The notes under the pieces: generated by a model | What the model saw: only the letters and a program-made list of their open reading frames with translations | Database searches by the model: none | What the model was told of the DNA's origin: nothing | Program-made: the position numbers and the translations under genes | Source: Nesterenkonia sp. LB17 | Lineage (GTDB): Bacteria > Actinomycetota > Actinomycetes > Actinomycetales > Micrococcaceae | Direction: 5' to 3' | NCBI RefSeq assembly: GCF_022565915.1 | Contig: NZ_JAJOYX010000003.1 | Location: 186,001-250,000 of the forward strand | DNA: 64,000 bases | Shown here: positions 9,017-17,060 of the stretch, piece by piece | Numbering within the stretch: the stretch's first letter is position 1 | How the letters are laid out: every line of letters starts with the position of its first letter

Positions 9017-9682
9017 ATGACTCTTTGCATTCCGTTTCTGATGTTCCAGGGTCAGGCCCAAGAAGCGATCGACCACTACCTCGACGTCTTCCCTGACGCT
9101 GAGCTGCTGGAGATCGTGCACCACCCCGCGGGCACCGAGATCTATGACCCCACCCCGCGGCCCTCCGCTGAGCCCGTGGACCCTGCCGACACCGAAGTCC
9201 CAGAGGACTCCGACGGCGGGAAAGGTTCGGACGCCGTGAAGGAGACCGAGCCGACCCAGCCTGAGTCCACCGAGGCTGAGCAGACCGAGGCTGAGTCGAC
9301 CGACACGACGCTGATCACGGTCAAGCATGCCCAGGACGCCTCTGATCACGAAGAGGTCATCACCGTTCCAGTCCCGCTGGTCGCCACCGCGCAGCTGAGG
9401 ATCGGCGGGCAGGTGCTGATGATCCAGGACAGCCTGATGAAGCATCAGTTCAGCTTCACCCCCTCGATCTCCGTGGCCGTGGTCGTGGACTCCGCGGCGG
9501 AGTTCCATCAGATCGTGGACAGCCTGGCCCCGGGCGGAGAGTTCCTCATGGAGCCCGACGACTACGACTTCGCCACGAACTTCGCCTGGATCAAGGACCG
9601 CTTCGGCATGTCCTGGCAGGTCAACCAGCCCCTGGGGCAGCCCGAGCCCACCGCCCGCGCCGAGGCGCCGGTCTGGGGCTGA
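9017..9682 (+). CDS. PhnB-like VOC-superfamily protein with an acidic insertion
   Basis: A 221-residue protein of the PhnB/3-demethylubiquinone methyltransferase-like branch of the VOC fold. The first module has TLCIPFLMFQGQAQEAIDHY with FPDAELLEIVHHPAGT; the second has LRIGGQVLMIQDS, SFTPSISVAVVVDSAAEF and the family ending FAWIKDRFGMSWQV. Between them, residues about 45-98 are a Glu/Thr/Ser/Pro-rich tract (TEPTQPESTEAEQTEAEST) that ordinary relatives of about 140-160 residues lack. The fold usually binds a metal or small substrate, but the reaction is unknown. The gene lies alone between lhr and the pseudouridine synthase, and starts at an ATG that follows GGTGAAG. Confidence 0.75.
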   Translation: MTLCIPFLMFQGQAQEAIDHYLDVFPDAELLEIVHHPAGTEIYDPTPRPSAEPVDPADTEVPEDSDGGKGSDAVKETEPTQPESTEAEQTEAESTDTTLITVKHAQDASDHEEVITVPVPLVATAQLRIGGQVLMIQDSLMKHQFSFTPSISVAVVVDSAAEFHQIVDSLAPGGEFLMEPDDYDFATNFAWIKDRFGMSWQVNQPLGQPEPTARAEAPVWG

Positions 9683-9719
9683 GCCGCCCCGGCTCGCTGA
9701 CCTGCCCAGAAACTGACCT

Positions 9720-10739
9720 GTGACGCAGAAGTCTCCTCTCCCCGTGCGCAACGGCGTCAATGCCACGCGCCTGCGGGTCCCGCTGAACGGGCCCTGGCAC
9801 ACCGTCCATGACTACGTGCTGGAGACCTTCGGACACATCGACCATGGCGGGATCACCCGGCGCTTCGATGACGGCGACGTCGTCGACGTCCACGGGGCGC
9901 CGCTGAGCACGTCCACCCCGCTGGGCGACCTCGAGTTCCTCTGGTACTACCGCTCGGTCAGCCAGGAGATCCCGCTGCCGGTGACCGAGGAGCTCATCCA
10001 TGAGGATGAACACCTGGTGGTGGTGGACAAGCCACACTTCCTGCCCACCACCCCGGCAGGCCGCTATGTCCAGGAATCGCTGCTGGTACGGCTGCGGAAC
10101 ACGCTCAACCTCCCGGACCTGGTGCCGATCCATCGGCTGGACCGGGGCACGGCCGGCGTCGTGCTGTTCTCCAAACAGCCCGACACCCGGGGGGCGTATC
10201 AGCTGCTCTTCGAGAACCGCGTGGTGGAGAAGTCCTACGAATGCGTCAGCGCCACCCCGGCGGGGATGAGCCCCGAGACCATGGCCTCGCGATTCCCGCT
10301 CACCGTGCGCAACAAGATCGAGAAGACCAAGGGCGTGGTGGTCTCCCAACTGGCCTCATACGCCCCGGAACACTCCGGCAAGCGCCCGCATGACCGCACA
10401 GCCCGGCAGGGCAAGCGCCGAACCGAGGCCATCCCCGGTGCGAACTCCTCCTCCCAGATCGAGCTGCTCTCCACTGGACGCAGCCGCTCAGGGCACGACG
10501 TCGGCCACTTCCGGCTCAATCCACACACCGGAAAGACTCACCAGCTGCGCATTCACATGGCACTTCTCGGTCTCGGTATTCTGAATGATCGTTTCTATCC
10601 CGAACTTCTCGATGACGCCCCTGATGAGTTCGACAAGCCGCTCCAGCTGCTGGCCAAGACACTCACCTTCACCGACCCGATGACCGGGGTGCCACGCAGC
10701 TTCATCTCGTCTCGAACCCTTCAGGAGACCCCGCAGTGA
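9720..10739 (+). CDS. RluA-family pseudouridine synthase
   Basis: A 339-residue RNA pseudouridine synthase. The catalytic aspartate lies in VPIHRLDRGTAGVVLF, the RluA signature HRLDxxTSG/AG; earlier EDEHLVVVDKPHFLPTTPAG and later FRLNPHTGKTHQLRIHM are both family hallmarks. The target uridine in rRNA or tRNA cannot be told from sequence. It begins at GTG 9720; an alternative start inside would remove conserved residues. Residues about 220-250 contain a basic insertion. The stop overlaps the GTG of the DedA gene (GTGA), so the pair is translationally coupled. Confidence 0.88.
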   Translation: MTQKSPLPVRNGVNATRLRVPLNGPWHTVHDYVLETFGHIDHGGITRRFDDGDVVDVHGAPLSTSTPLGDLEFLWYYRSVSQEIPLPVTEELIHEDEHLVVVDKPHFLPTTPAGRYVQESLLVRLRNTLNLPDLVPIHRLDRGTAGVVLFSKQPDTRGAYQLLFENRVVEKSYECVSATPAGMSPETMASRFPLTVRNKIEKTKGVVVSQLASYAPEHSGKRPHDRTARQGKRRTEAIPGANSSSQIELLSTGRSRSGHDVGHFRLNPHTGKTHQLRIHMALLGLGILNDRFYPELLDDAPDEFDKPLQLLAKTLTFTDPMTGVPRSFISSRTLQETPQ

Positions 10740-11389
10740 CCAATCCCGCGATCGCCTTCGGCATCAGTGACCTCGGCGATCCGGCGCTCTATCAGGAGTG
10801 GGGGCTCTACTACTTCCTGTTCATGGCAGTGGCGGTGGCGTTCACCGCGATCGTGCCGCCGTTTCCCTCCGAGGTCATGGTGATCGCCTCAGGCACGATG
10901 GCCGCCGAGGAGATCTTCCCGCTGCTGCTGGTCCTCGCCGTGACCTTCATCGGCTGCCTCATCGGCGACATCGGGGTCTACCTGCTCTTCCGCTACAAGC
11001 TCATCCGGCTGCTCTACCGCTGGAGGTGGGGACGTCGGCTGCACCGGAAGATGCTGCGCATCTCGCTGCGCGCCGGCGGCGCCTCCACCTGGGCGGGCCT
11101 GCTCCTCATCCGCGGGATTCCGGGGGGCCGCTCCGCCTCGATGGCAACGGCCGGGATCATGCGTCTCGGCGGCCGCTCCATCGTGGCGCTGTGCCTGCTG
11201 GGCTCACTCACGTGGAGCCTGTGGCTGGTCGGGTTAGGTTACATTACGGGAACAACTACAGGGCTCCCACCCTGGGCTAGCACGGCGGCCGCGATCGTTG
11301 TGGGTACCCTGGTGGGGTTGGGGATCACCGTGCTGATCACCCGACAGCGTTCGCGTCGGGGGTCCAGAAGAGAGTCGGCAGCCGCTTGA
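10736..11389 (+). CDS. DedA family membrane protein
   Basis: A 217-residue polytopic membrane protein of the DedA/SNARE-associated family. It shows FTAIVPPFPSEVMVIASGTMA near the first re-entrant helix, FIGCLIGDIGVYLLFR, and LLLIRGIPGGRSASMATAGIM, which matches the conserved F/RxR-x-P-x-G-R motif. Some DedA proteins move undecaprenyl phosphate or phospholipids across the membrane, and that is a reasonable but untested role here. The GTG start overlaps the stop of the pseudouridine synthase gene by three bases. The C-terminus is short and very basic. Confidence 0.85.
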   Translation: MTNPAIAFGISDLGDPALYQEWGLYYFLFMAVAVAFTAIVPPFPSEVMVIASGTMAAEEIFPLLLVLAVTFIGCLIGDIGVYLLFRYKLIRLLYRWRWGRRLHRKMLRISLRAGGASTWAGLLLIRGIPGGRSASMATAGIMRLGGRSIVALCLLGSLTWSLWLVGLGYITGTTTGLPPWASTAAAIVVGTLVGLGITVLITRQRSRRGSRRESAAA

Positions 11390-11466
11390 CCAGCGACGAT
11401 GTCCGGGCACCACGCTCCGACAGCTACTGCATTTGCCAGCCATGACCTAGAGGGGGGAACCCGGGC

Positions 11467-13197
11467 TTGACCGAGAAGTCCCAGGACGAGTCCGCCGAGA
11501 CGCTCACCGTCGCCGAGAAATCCGGCGCGGACACCGAGATCTCGCCTGCGTCCACCGAGGACAGCTCCGCCGAGGACACCTCGGCCGAGCGCGCAGATCC
11601 TGCCCGGAAGCAGGATCCCGCCACCGCCTCAGCGGCCCCTGCTGATGCTTCAGCGCCCGCCGAGAGCTCCGCGCCTGCTGGAGACTCTTCGCCTGCCGCA
11701 GGCTCTGTGCCCGGCGCAGACACCACGCCCGCCGAAGACTCCACACCGGCCGGAGATTCAACACCGGCCGCTGCCCAGTCGCCGACCCCTGCACCTTCCG
11801 CACCCTCGGTGCGCTGGAGCCGCCCCACGCCGGCGCGGCCCGCGCCGTCGAAGGCCAGCGCTCCTGAGACCGACCTCAGCAGCTTCTTCGACGACCTTGA
11901 CGAGAAGTTCCTGGGCGCCGCCCGCCGCGTCGGCGCCGCCTTCCGCCGGTCCGCCCCGCAGGATCAGCCCGGTCCTGACGAGCAGCGCAGCAGGAACGGC
12001 AGGAAGAACGGCCGACCCGCATCGGGCCAGTCCACCGCGGGCGCCGCGCAGAGCCCGCCTGCCACACGCCCCGCGGCAGCACCCTCCAACGGCGTGGACC
12101 ACTCCGGCTCTGCCCTCGGCAGCGCCGCCCCGGGGCCGGAGTCGTCCCCGCTGAGCCTGCCCCGGCCTCGCCGCGCCCTGGATGAGCAGCGGCAGCGCGA
12201 CGTCATCCTGGAGAAGGCCGCAGCCATCGAGGCGGCCACCGCGATGAACCACCGGCCCACCGACCGGGACTACATCGAGTCCGCCGATGACGAAGAAGAC
12301 CTCTTCACCTACATCCCGCCCTACAACATGCCCTCCAGGGACCCCGACCCCGCGCCGGTGCGCAGCGACCTCTACCGACAGATCTTTGTCACCCTGGGCG
12401 CCCTGGCAGCCCTGGTCTCGCTGATCTGGATGTTCGGCATCTTCCCCGGCTCCCCCGCCATCCTGGGCGGCAATGGGCTCGATGAGCTCGCCGGCGGCTG
12501 GTACTCCGGCGGACAGGCGCTGCTCTCCCCGAACGCGAACTTCTACTGGCTCTGGCCCATCATCGTGCTGGGCCTGCTGGCCCACGCGGTCCACCAGTGG
12601 ACCACCACCCAGATCTCCACCCCACGGCAGCGCCGCTCTGGCTGGCAGGTCGGCTCGGCGTCGCTGTTCATGCTCATCTGGACGGCCAGCATCCACCACG
12701 GAATGCTCACCCTCGCGGCGCTGGCTTCCCTCGCTGCGGCATTGGCACTGATCGACGCGATCAGACAGTTCACCTTCCGCACCGCCCGCACCGGTCTGGA
12801 ACGTCGATTCTCCGATACCACCACCGGTCTCTTCACCGGCTGGGCGATGGTCGCAGCGATGTCTTCGCTCTCCATCTGGCTGACCGCCATGGGATGGCGC
12901 GTCCCCGGCATCCCTGCGGTGCTCTGGGCGCTGCTCGGCCTGGGCATCTGCATCTGGGCCGCCGCCTACTACGCGATGACCGAACGCGGCAGGATCGCGG
13001 TCGCCCTCGGCATGGGCTGGGGCATGTTCTGGCTGATCTTCCCCCGGCTGCTCTCAGACGTCACCTCCGTGTGGGTCGCCATCTCCGCCGCGATGGGAGC
13101 CTTCGTGGTCATCCTCGCGACCGAATCCCGCCGGCACAAGATCAACCACGCGGAGCGTCGCGCCGCCATGGGGCGTCCGCTCGAAGACATCATCTGA
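11467..13197 (+). CDS. Polytopic membrane protein with a long disordered N-terminus, unknown function
   Basis: A 576-residue protein read from TTG 11467, preceded by AGAGGGGG. Residues 1 to about 290 are Ala/Pro/Ser/Glu-rich and carry degenerate repeats such as PAESSAPAGDSSPAAGS and PAEDSTPAGDSTPAA; inside this part, SSFFDDLDEKFLGAARRVGAAFR may be an amphipathic helix. From about 300 the chain has roughly eight membrane helices (for example IFVTLGALAALVSLIWMFG, IIVLGLLAHAVHQW and VWALLGLGICIWAAAYYAM) and a short basic tail. A nearer ATG at 11441 is followed by an immediate stop, so it is not the start. I do not recognise the family. The lipoprotein gene follows 35 bases later. Confidence 0.65.
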   Translation: MTEKSQDESAETLTVAEKSGADTEISPASTEDSSAEDTSAERADPARKQDPATASAAPADASAPAESSAPAGDSSPAAGSVPGADTTPAEDSTPAGDSTPAAAQSPTPAPSAPSVRWSRPTPARPAPSKASAPETDLSSFFDDLDEKFLGAARRVGAAFRRSAPQDQPGPDEQRSRNGRKNGRPASGQSTAGAAQSPPATRPAAAPSNGVDHSGSALGSAAPGPESSPLSLPRPRRALDEQRQRDVILEKAAAIEAATAMNHRPTDRDYIESADDEEDLFTYIPPYNMPSRDPDPAPVRSDLYRQIFVTLGALAALVSLIWMFGIFPGSPAILGGNGLDELAGGWYSGGQALLSPNANFYWLWPIIVLGLLAHAVHQWTTTQISTPRQRRSGWQVGSASLFMLIWTASIHHGMLTLAALASLAAALALIDAIRQFTFRTARTGLERRFSDTTTGLFTGWAMVAAMSSLSIWLTAMGWRVPGIPAVLWALLGLGICIWAAAYYAMTERGRIAVALGMGWGMFWLIFPRLLSDVTSVWVAISAAMGAFVVILATESRRHKINHAERRAAMGRPLEDII

Positions 13198-13232
13198 ACC
13201 AGCCCCGGTTGGACCACCGCACAGGAGGCACG

Positions 13233-13970
13233 ATGAGGCACCCGCACAGAAGCCAGATCACCGCACTCGGAGCAGCCATGCTGTTGCTGCTCGCCTCCTG
13301 CGGCTCCCCGGAGGAGGGTCAGGACCCCGCCCCCGCCGAGGACGCCGCCTCCGAGCAGCCCACTGAGGACACCGAGGGCGCGCAGGACTCGGAAGAGCCG
13401 GACCCGGAGTCCGAGTCTGAAGATCCTGGAGAGTCTGAGCAGCCTGACGAGTCCGAGACCTCCGCGGCACCCGAAGACGAGGACCAGGGCGACGACGCCG
13501 CCTCAGCGGACTTCAGCACCGACGCCCAGGAGTCTGACGGCTTCCCCGGGGAGTTCACCCGCGGCGAGGAGCCCAATCATCTGGTGGAGATCCGCTCCGG
13601 TGTCCATGAGGGATACGACCGTGTGGTCTTCGAGTACTCCGGGGACGGCACCCCCAGCTGGCGCGGAGAGTACACAGATGCCGCGGCCGAACTGGGCCGC
13701 GGCGAACCCATCGAGGTAGCAGGCGAACACATTCTTGAGATCAACGTCAACGGACCCTCGTGGGCTCCGGAGGACGAGCCAGAAGACGAGCTTCCCGCCC
13801 AGGAGTACTACGAACGCGATCGCGGCGGAGCCTTCGAGGAGATCTTCATCCAAGGACCTTTTGAAGCCCACTCCCAGTACCTGATCGGCATGGACCAGGA
13901 ACGGCCGTTCCAGATGCAGCTGCTCGAGGAGCCGACCCGGCTCGTGGTGGACATCGCCAACGAGGAATGA
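13233..13970 (+). CDS. Lipoprotein with AMIN-like domain
   Basis: A 245-residue secreted lipoprotein. The signal peptide ends in the lipobox LASC (Cys23), then comes a highly acidic Glu/Asp/Ser/Pro tract to about residue 100. The folded domain from about 115 has HLVEIRSGVHEGYDRVVFEY and ends PTRLVVDIAN, the pattern of the AMIN-like domain found in actinobacterial lipoproteins, thought to bind the cell wall. The start is firm: AGGAGG lies six bases before ATG 13233. It follows the multi-helix membrane protein in the same direction and may share its transcript. Confidence 0.8.
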   Translation: MRHPHRSQITALGAAMLLLLASCGSPEEGQDPAPAEDAASEQPTEDTEGAQDSEEPDPESESEDPGESEQPDESETSAAPEDEDQGDDAASADFSTDAQESDGFPGEFTRGEEPNHLVEIRSGVHEGYDRVVFEYSGDGTPSWRGEYTDAAAELGRGEPIEVAGEHILEINVNGPSWAPEDEPEDELPAQEYYERDRGGAFEEIFIQGPFEAHSQYLIGMDQERPFQMQLLEEPTRLVVDIANEE

Positions 13971-14024
13971 CCCGGCACTGAGCCCTGACCGGCCTCGGGC
14001 TCCGTTGTGGTGCATGATGGGACC

Positions 14025-14564
14025 ATGAGCATTCGAACCCCAGATCCGAACCCCGGATGGTTGAACGAGGATGACCTCTACGAGGCACGACGACGGCTCC
14101 CCATGGTCTACGTCGAAGCGATCCCAGTTCGACTGGATCCCCTCGGCTGCATCACCGAGCTGGGTCTTCTCTACACCGCAGACGCCGAGGGGCATTTCTA
14201 CCGCACCGTGGTCTCCGGACGCGTGATCTACCGCGAGACCATCAGGGCGGCTCTGCTGCGCAACATCGAGAAGGACCTGGGATCGATGGTGATGCCACAG
14301 ATCCCCGCTTCGCCGGTGCCGTTCGCCGTGGCCGAATACTTTCCCTACCCCTCTGAGACCGGGCTGGTCGATGACCGGCAGCATGCGGTTTCGATGGCCT
14401 ACATCGTGCCCGTCTCCGGGGAATGCTCCCCGCGCCAGGACGCCCTGGAGCTGAGCTGGATGACACCGGATCAGGTGCTCAGCCCCGATGTGCAGGCGGA
14501 GTTCCTCGGCGGCCGCGAGAAGCTGATCCGCCAGGCCCTGGCCCATCTGGGTCACACCGGCTGA
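14025..14564 (+). CDS. NUDIX-related DUF4916 family protein
   Basis: A 179-residue protein that matches the actinobacterial DUF4916 family, which is related to NUDIX hydrolases. It has the family pattern GWLNEDDLYEARRRLPMVYV, GLLYTADAEGHFYRTVVSGR, LLRNIEKDLGSMVMPQIP, and QHAVSMAYIVPVSGECSPRQ. No canonical NUDIX box (GX5EX7REUXEEXGU) is present, so hydrolase activity is uncertain. I use ATG 14025, as alignment with the family begins right there; a longer read from 14007 adds MVHDGT only. It is monocistronic or leads into the next two genes. Confidence 0.75.
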   Translation: MSIRTPDPNPGWLNEDDLYEARRRLPMVYVEAIPVRLDPLGCITELGLLYTADAEGHFYRTVVSGRVIYRETIRAALLRNIEKDLGSMVMPQIPASPVPFAVAEYFPYPSETGLVDDRQHAVSMAYIVPVSGECSPRQDALELSWMTPDQVLSPDVQAEFLGGREKLIRQALAHLGHTG

Positions 14565-14597
14565 GCCACACCAGCTCCGGCCGGTAGAATCAGGCCA

Positions 14598-15116
14598 ATG
14601 ACCACTCCCGCCCCAGAGAAGCCCGTCCGCCGCAGAAGGCCGCCCCGCAAGCAGGACACCGCAGCGCGTCCGGTGCTGCGGCTCGGAGCCGCAGGGTGGA
14701 TCGTCTCCTGGCTTGTCCCCACAGCGGTCATGGGCGGCCTGCTGCTCGCACTGGGCCTCATCCCCGGCCTGAACGAAGACGGCTTCCTCGCCCCGCTGAT
14801 TCCGCTGATCGCCGCGGCGGCCGTCGTCGTCGGCATTCCCGGGACCCTGCTGGTGAGCTGGCTCTACCGACACCAGGTGCGCCCCACCGTGCACATCCTC
14901 GGCTACGTCCTCGTGGGGCTCCTCTATGGTCCTGTCGTGCTCGTGGTCGGGGCCGGAGGACTGATCCCGATGCTCATCCCGCTGATCGGCTTCCCCGCCG
15001 GCATCCTGCTCGGGATCGGTCGCTGGATGGCGCAGCCGCTGGCCCGCGTGGAGAACCCTGCCGAAGAGCCCGACCCCGCTGCGACCCCCGAGCCGAAGGA
15101 CGCTGAGCATGCCTGA
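14598..15116 (+). CDS. Membrane protein, unknown function
   Basis: A 172-residue membrane protein with a basic N-terminus (KPVRRRRPPRKQ), about four hydrophobic helices (GWIVSWLVPTAVMGGLLLAL, PLIAAAAVVVGIPGTLL, VHILGYVLVGLLYGPVVLVV, LIPLIGFPAGILLGIGR) and an acidic C-terminus rich in Glu, Pro and Ala. No family is recognised. Its last eight bases overlap the start of the kinase gene, which suggests co-translation, though a functional link with pyridoxal metabolism is not obvious. Confidence 0.65.
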   Translation: MTTPAPEKPVRRRRPPRKQDTAARPVLRLGAAGWIVSWLVPTAVMGGLLLALGLIPGLNEDGFLAPLIPLIAAAAVVVGIPGTLLVSWLYRHQVRPTVHILGYVLVGLLYGPVVLVVGAGGLIPMLIPLIGFPAGILLGIGRWMAQPLARVENPAEEPDPAATPEPKDAEHA

Positions 15117-15933
15117 GACCACTGCAGCTCCCGCGATGACGCTGAGCATCGCGGGTTCGGAAGCCACCGGCGGCGCCGGGGCGCAGGCGGATCTGAAGAC
15201 CTTCCAGGAGCTCGGTACGTTCGGCATGGTGGCGCTGACCTGCATCGTGTCCTTCAATCCGGGTGATGAGTGGAACCATCGCTTCGTCCCGGTCGAGTCC
15301 CAGGTGATCGAGGACCAGATCGAAGCGATCTTCGGCAACTACGGGCCCGAGGTGCTCGACACCGTCAAGCTCGGGATGATGGGCTCCCCCGCCACGATCT
15401 CCACCGTGGCCGCCGCGATCACCGCGCGAAGGCCGAAGCACCTGGTGCTGGATCCGGTGCTGATCTGCAAGGGCCAGGAGCCCGGTCACGCGCAGGACAC
15501 CGACGAGGCGCTGAAGGCCGAGCTGCTCCCACTCGCCACCTTCGTCACCCCCAACCACTTCGAGACCGAACAGCTCTCCGGGATGAAGGTCGAGACCCTG
15601 GAGGACCTGCAGGCCGCCGCGGCGGAGATCCATCGACTCTCCGGCGCTGCCGTGCTCGCCAAGGGCGGAGTCCGACTCGCCGGACCCGAGGCGGTGGACG
15701 TCTTCGTCGACGCAGACGGCATCGAGGTGCTCAGCGCGCCCAAGATCGGTGAGCACGCGGTCTCCGGCGCAGGCTGCTCCTTGGCGGCCGCGGTCACCGC
15801 CGAACTGGCCAAGGGCAGCTCCGCCCGAGACGCCGCGCGCCGGGCCAAGGAGTTCGTCACTGCAGGCATTCGTCAGCGGGTCGCCGGGAATACCCCGTTC
15901 GATGCACTGTGGCAGGGCGGCCTGCGCGGCTGA
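15109..15933 (+). CDS. pdxK: Pyridoxal kinase-like / hydroxymethylpyrimidine kinase family
   Basis: A 274-residue ribokinase-fold vitamin kinase. It contains TLSIAGSEATGGAGAQADLK, LVLDPVLICKGQE, TFVTPNHFETEQLSG and the anion-hole motif VSGAGCSLAAAV, whose GAGC cysteine and FQELGTFGMVALT are characteristic of the Gram-positive PdxK/ThiD2 branch that phosphorylates pyridoxal and/or HMP with ATP. Sequence alone does not separate pyridoxine from HMP as the main substrate; no thi genes adjoin. ATG 15109 overlaps the end of the preceding gene (ATGCCTGA). Confidence 0.75.
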   Translation: MPETTAAPAMTLSIAGSEATGGAGAQADLKTFQELGTFGMVALTCIVSFNPGDEWNHRFVPVESQVIEDQIEAIFGNYGPEVLDTVKLGMMGSPATISTVAAAITARRPKHLVLDPVLICKGQEPGHAQDTDEALKAELLPLATFVTPNHFETEQLSGMKVETLEDLQAAAAEIHRLSGAAVLAKGGVRLAGPEAVDVFVDADGIEVLSAPKIGEHAVSGAGCSLAAAVTAELAKGSSARDAARRAKEFVTAGIRQRVAGNTPFDALWQGGLRG

Positions 15934-15966
15934 AGGGGGCGGACGGAGCTTCGCTCAGCCAGCGGT

Positions 15967-16650
15967 CTACTCTTCTCGACCATCTTCTAGCTGCGGCTCG
16001 ATGAGGCCCAGCTGCGTGGCGCGGATGAGCAGCTGGACGCGGTCCCTCACGCCGAACCGGACGCAGAGCCGACCAAGGTGTGCCTTGACCGCACCCTCGG
16101 TCAGGACCATTCGCGTCGCGATCTCTCGATTGCTGAATCCCCGCGCCAAGAGACTCAGGACTTCTGTCTCTCGTGGTGGTGTCCGCGGCAGGTAGTCCGA
16201 TCCTGCGAGCGCCAGGGAGAACTCCTCCGCCTCATTGATCGGGTTAAATTCAAGTCGTCGTGCTATGTCCGGCGAGATCGGCACCGAACTAGAGTGGACT
16301 TGCCGGACCGCGTCCAAGACCTGTTCTGCCGTGGCGTCCTTCACGATGTAACCCTTGGCCCCCGCATTGAGCGCCTGTAGTGCGTGGCCTTCGGAGCTGA
16401 ACGTGGTGACCGCGAGCACTGAGGTGTTGGGGGCAATCGTCATCACCTCAGCCGTCGCCTCGACACCGCCCATCTTGGGCATCTTTAGATCCATGATGAC
16501 GACGTCGGGCTTGGTCTCACGAACCAGCTCGATGACCTCGAGCCCGTTCGCAGCCTCCCCGATGCATTCCATATCGGGAGCCGAATCCACGTAGGCGCGC
16601 AATGCTGCGCGCATGATCGGATGGTCGTCTGCAACAACAAGACGGAGCAT
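15967..16650 (-). CDS. NarL/LuxR-family response regulator
   Basis: A 227-residue response regulator. The receiver domain has acidic pocket VVADDHP, phospho-acceptor Asp in VVIMDLKMPKMGG (about 54), VTTF and the conserved lysine in YIVKDATAEQV. The C-terminal LuxR helix-turn-helix is PRETEVLSLLARGFSNREIATRM with VKAHLGRLCVRFGVRDR. It pairs with the histidine kinase at 17061-18236, transcribed away from it across an AT-rich gap that also encodes a 50-residue peptide. Target genes are unknown; the peptide gene and the kinase are the natural candidates because they share the intergenic control region. Confidence 0.88.
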   Translation of the reverse strand: MLRLVVADDHPIMRAALRAYVDSAPDMECIGEAANGLEVIELVRETKPDVVIMDLKMPKMGGVEATAEVMTIAPNTSVLAVTTFSSEGHALQALNAGAKGYIVKDATAEQVLDAVRQVHSSSVPISPDIARRLEFNPINEAEEFSLALAGSDYLPRTPPRETEVLSLLARGFSNREIATRMVLTEGAVKAHLGRLCVRFGVRDRVQLLIRATQLGLIEPQLEDGREE

Positions 16651-16874
16651 GGTTGAACCCGTTTCTTCCTCGGCCTATGGACTCGGCGCGGTTCTCCAGA
16701 TTATCCGAAGTTCCTGGAATAGACGGCCCCAGCACATCTAGTCGATATCACACAAGAACTGATGCCTAGCCAAGGAATTAGCTACTTTAGTCTACTATCA
16801 CTGAATTTAGACAGAGGTTAATATAACAATACACGCTCATCCAGTTGAAACATATATCGAAAGAGAACAACAAC

Positions 16875-17027
16875 ATGGCTATCACTTTGTTTGCATACCG
16901 AATCGCAGCTATTTCAGCCCTTCTTTTCACAGCTATTATCACATTTTTGGATCTTGCCAATTTTGAAGTTGGCAGCTTTATGCAGACTTTCTTCTGCCGC
17001 GCCTTCCCGAGGGCCTCCGGGTGCTGA
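16875..17027 (+). CDS. 50-residue hydrophobic peptide in an AT-rich island beside a two-component system
   Basis: A short open frame from ATG 16875 (TTG 16845 would add ten residues) encodes a peptide starting MAITLFAYRIAAISALLF, with a membrane or signal helix at about 5-27, a short acidic/hydrophobic middle and the tail TFFCRAFPRASGC. The two cysteines are nine residues apart. The surrounding DNA is far poorer in GC than the rest: I count 66 G or C in 180 bases from 16801 to 16980. GAAAGAG is a weak ribosome site and TATAAC at 16822-16827 a possible -10. The position, between a response regulator and its kinase, fits a signal or target peptide, but this is inference and the frame could be fortuitous. 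Confidence 0.4.
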   Translation: MAITLFAYRIAAISALLFTAIITFLDLANFEVGSFMQTFFCRAFPRASGC

Positions 17028-17060
17028 TAACTGACTGGCCATCAAGTCGGTGACATATCA

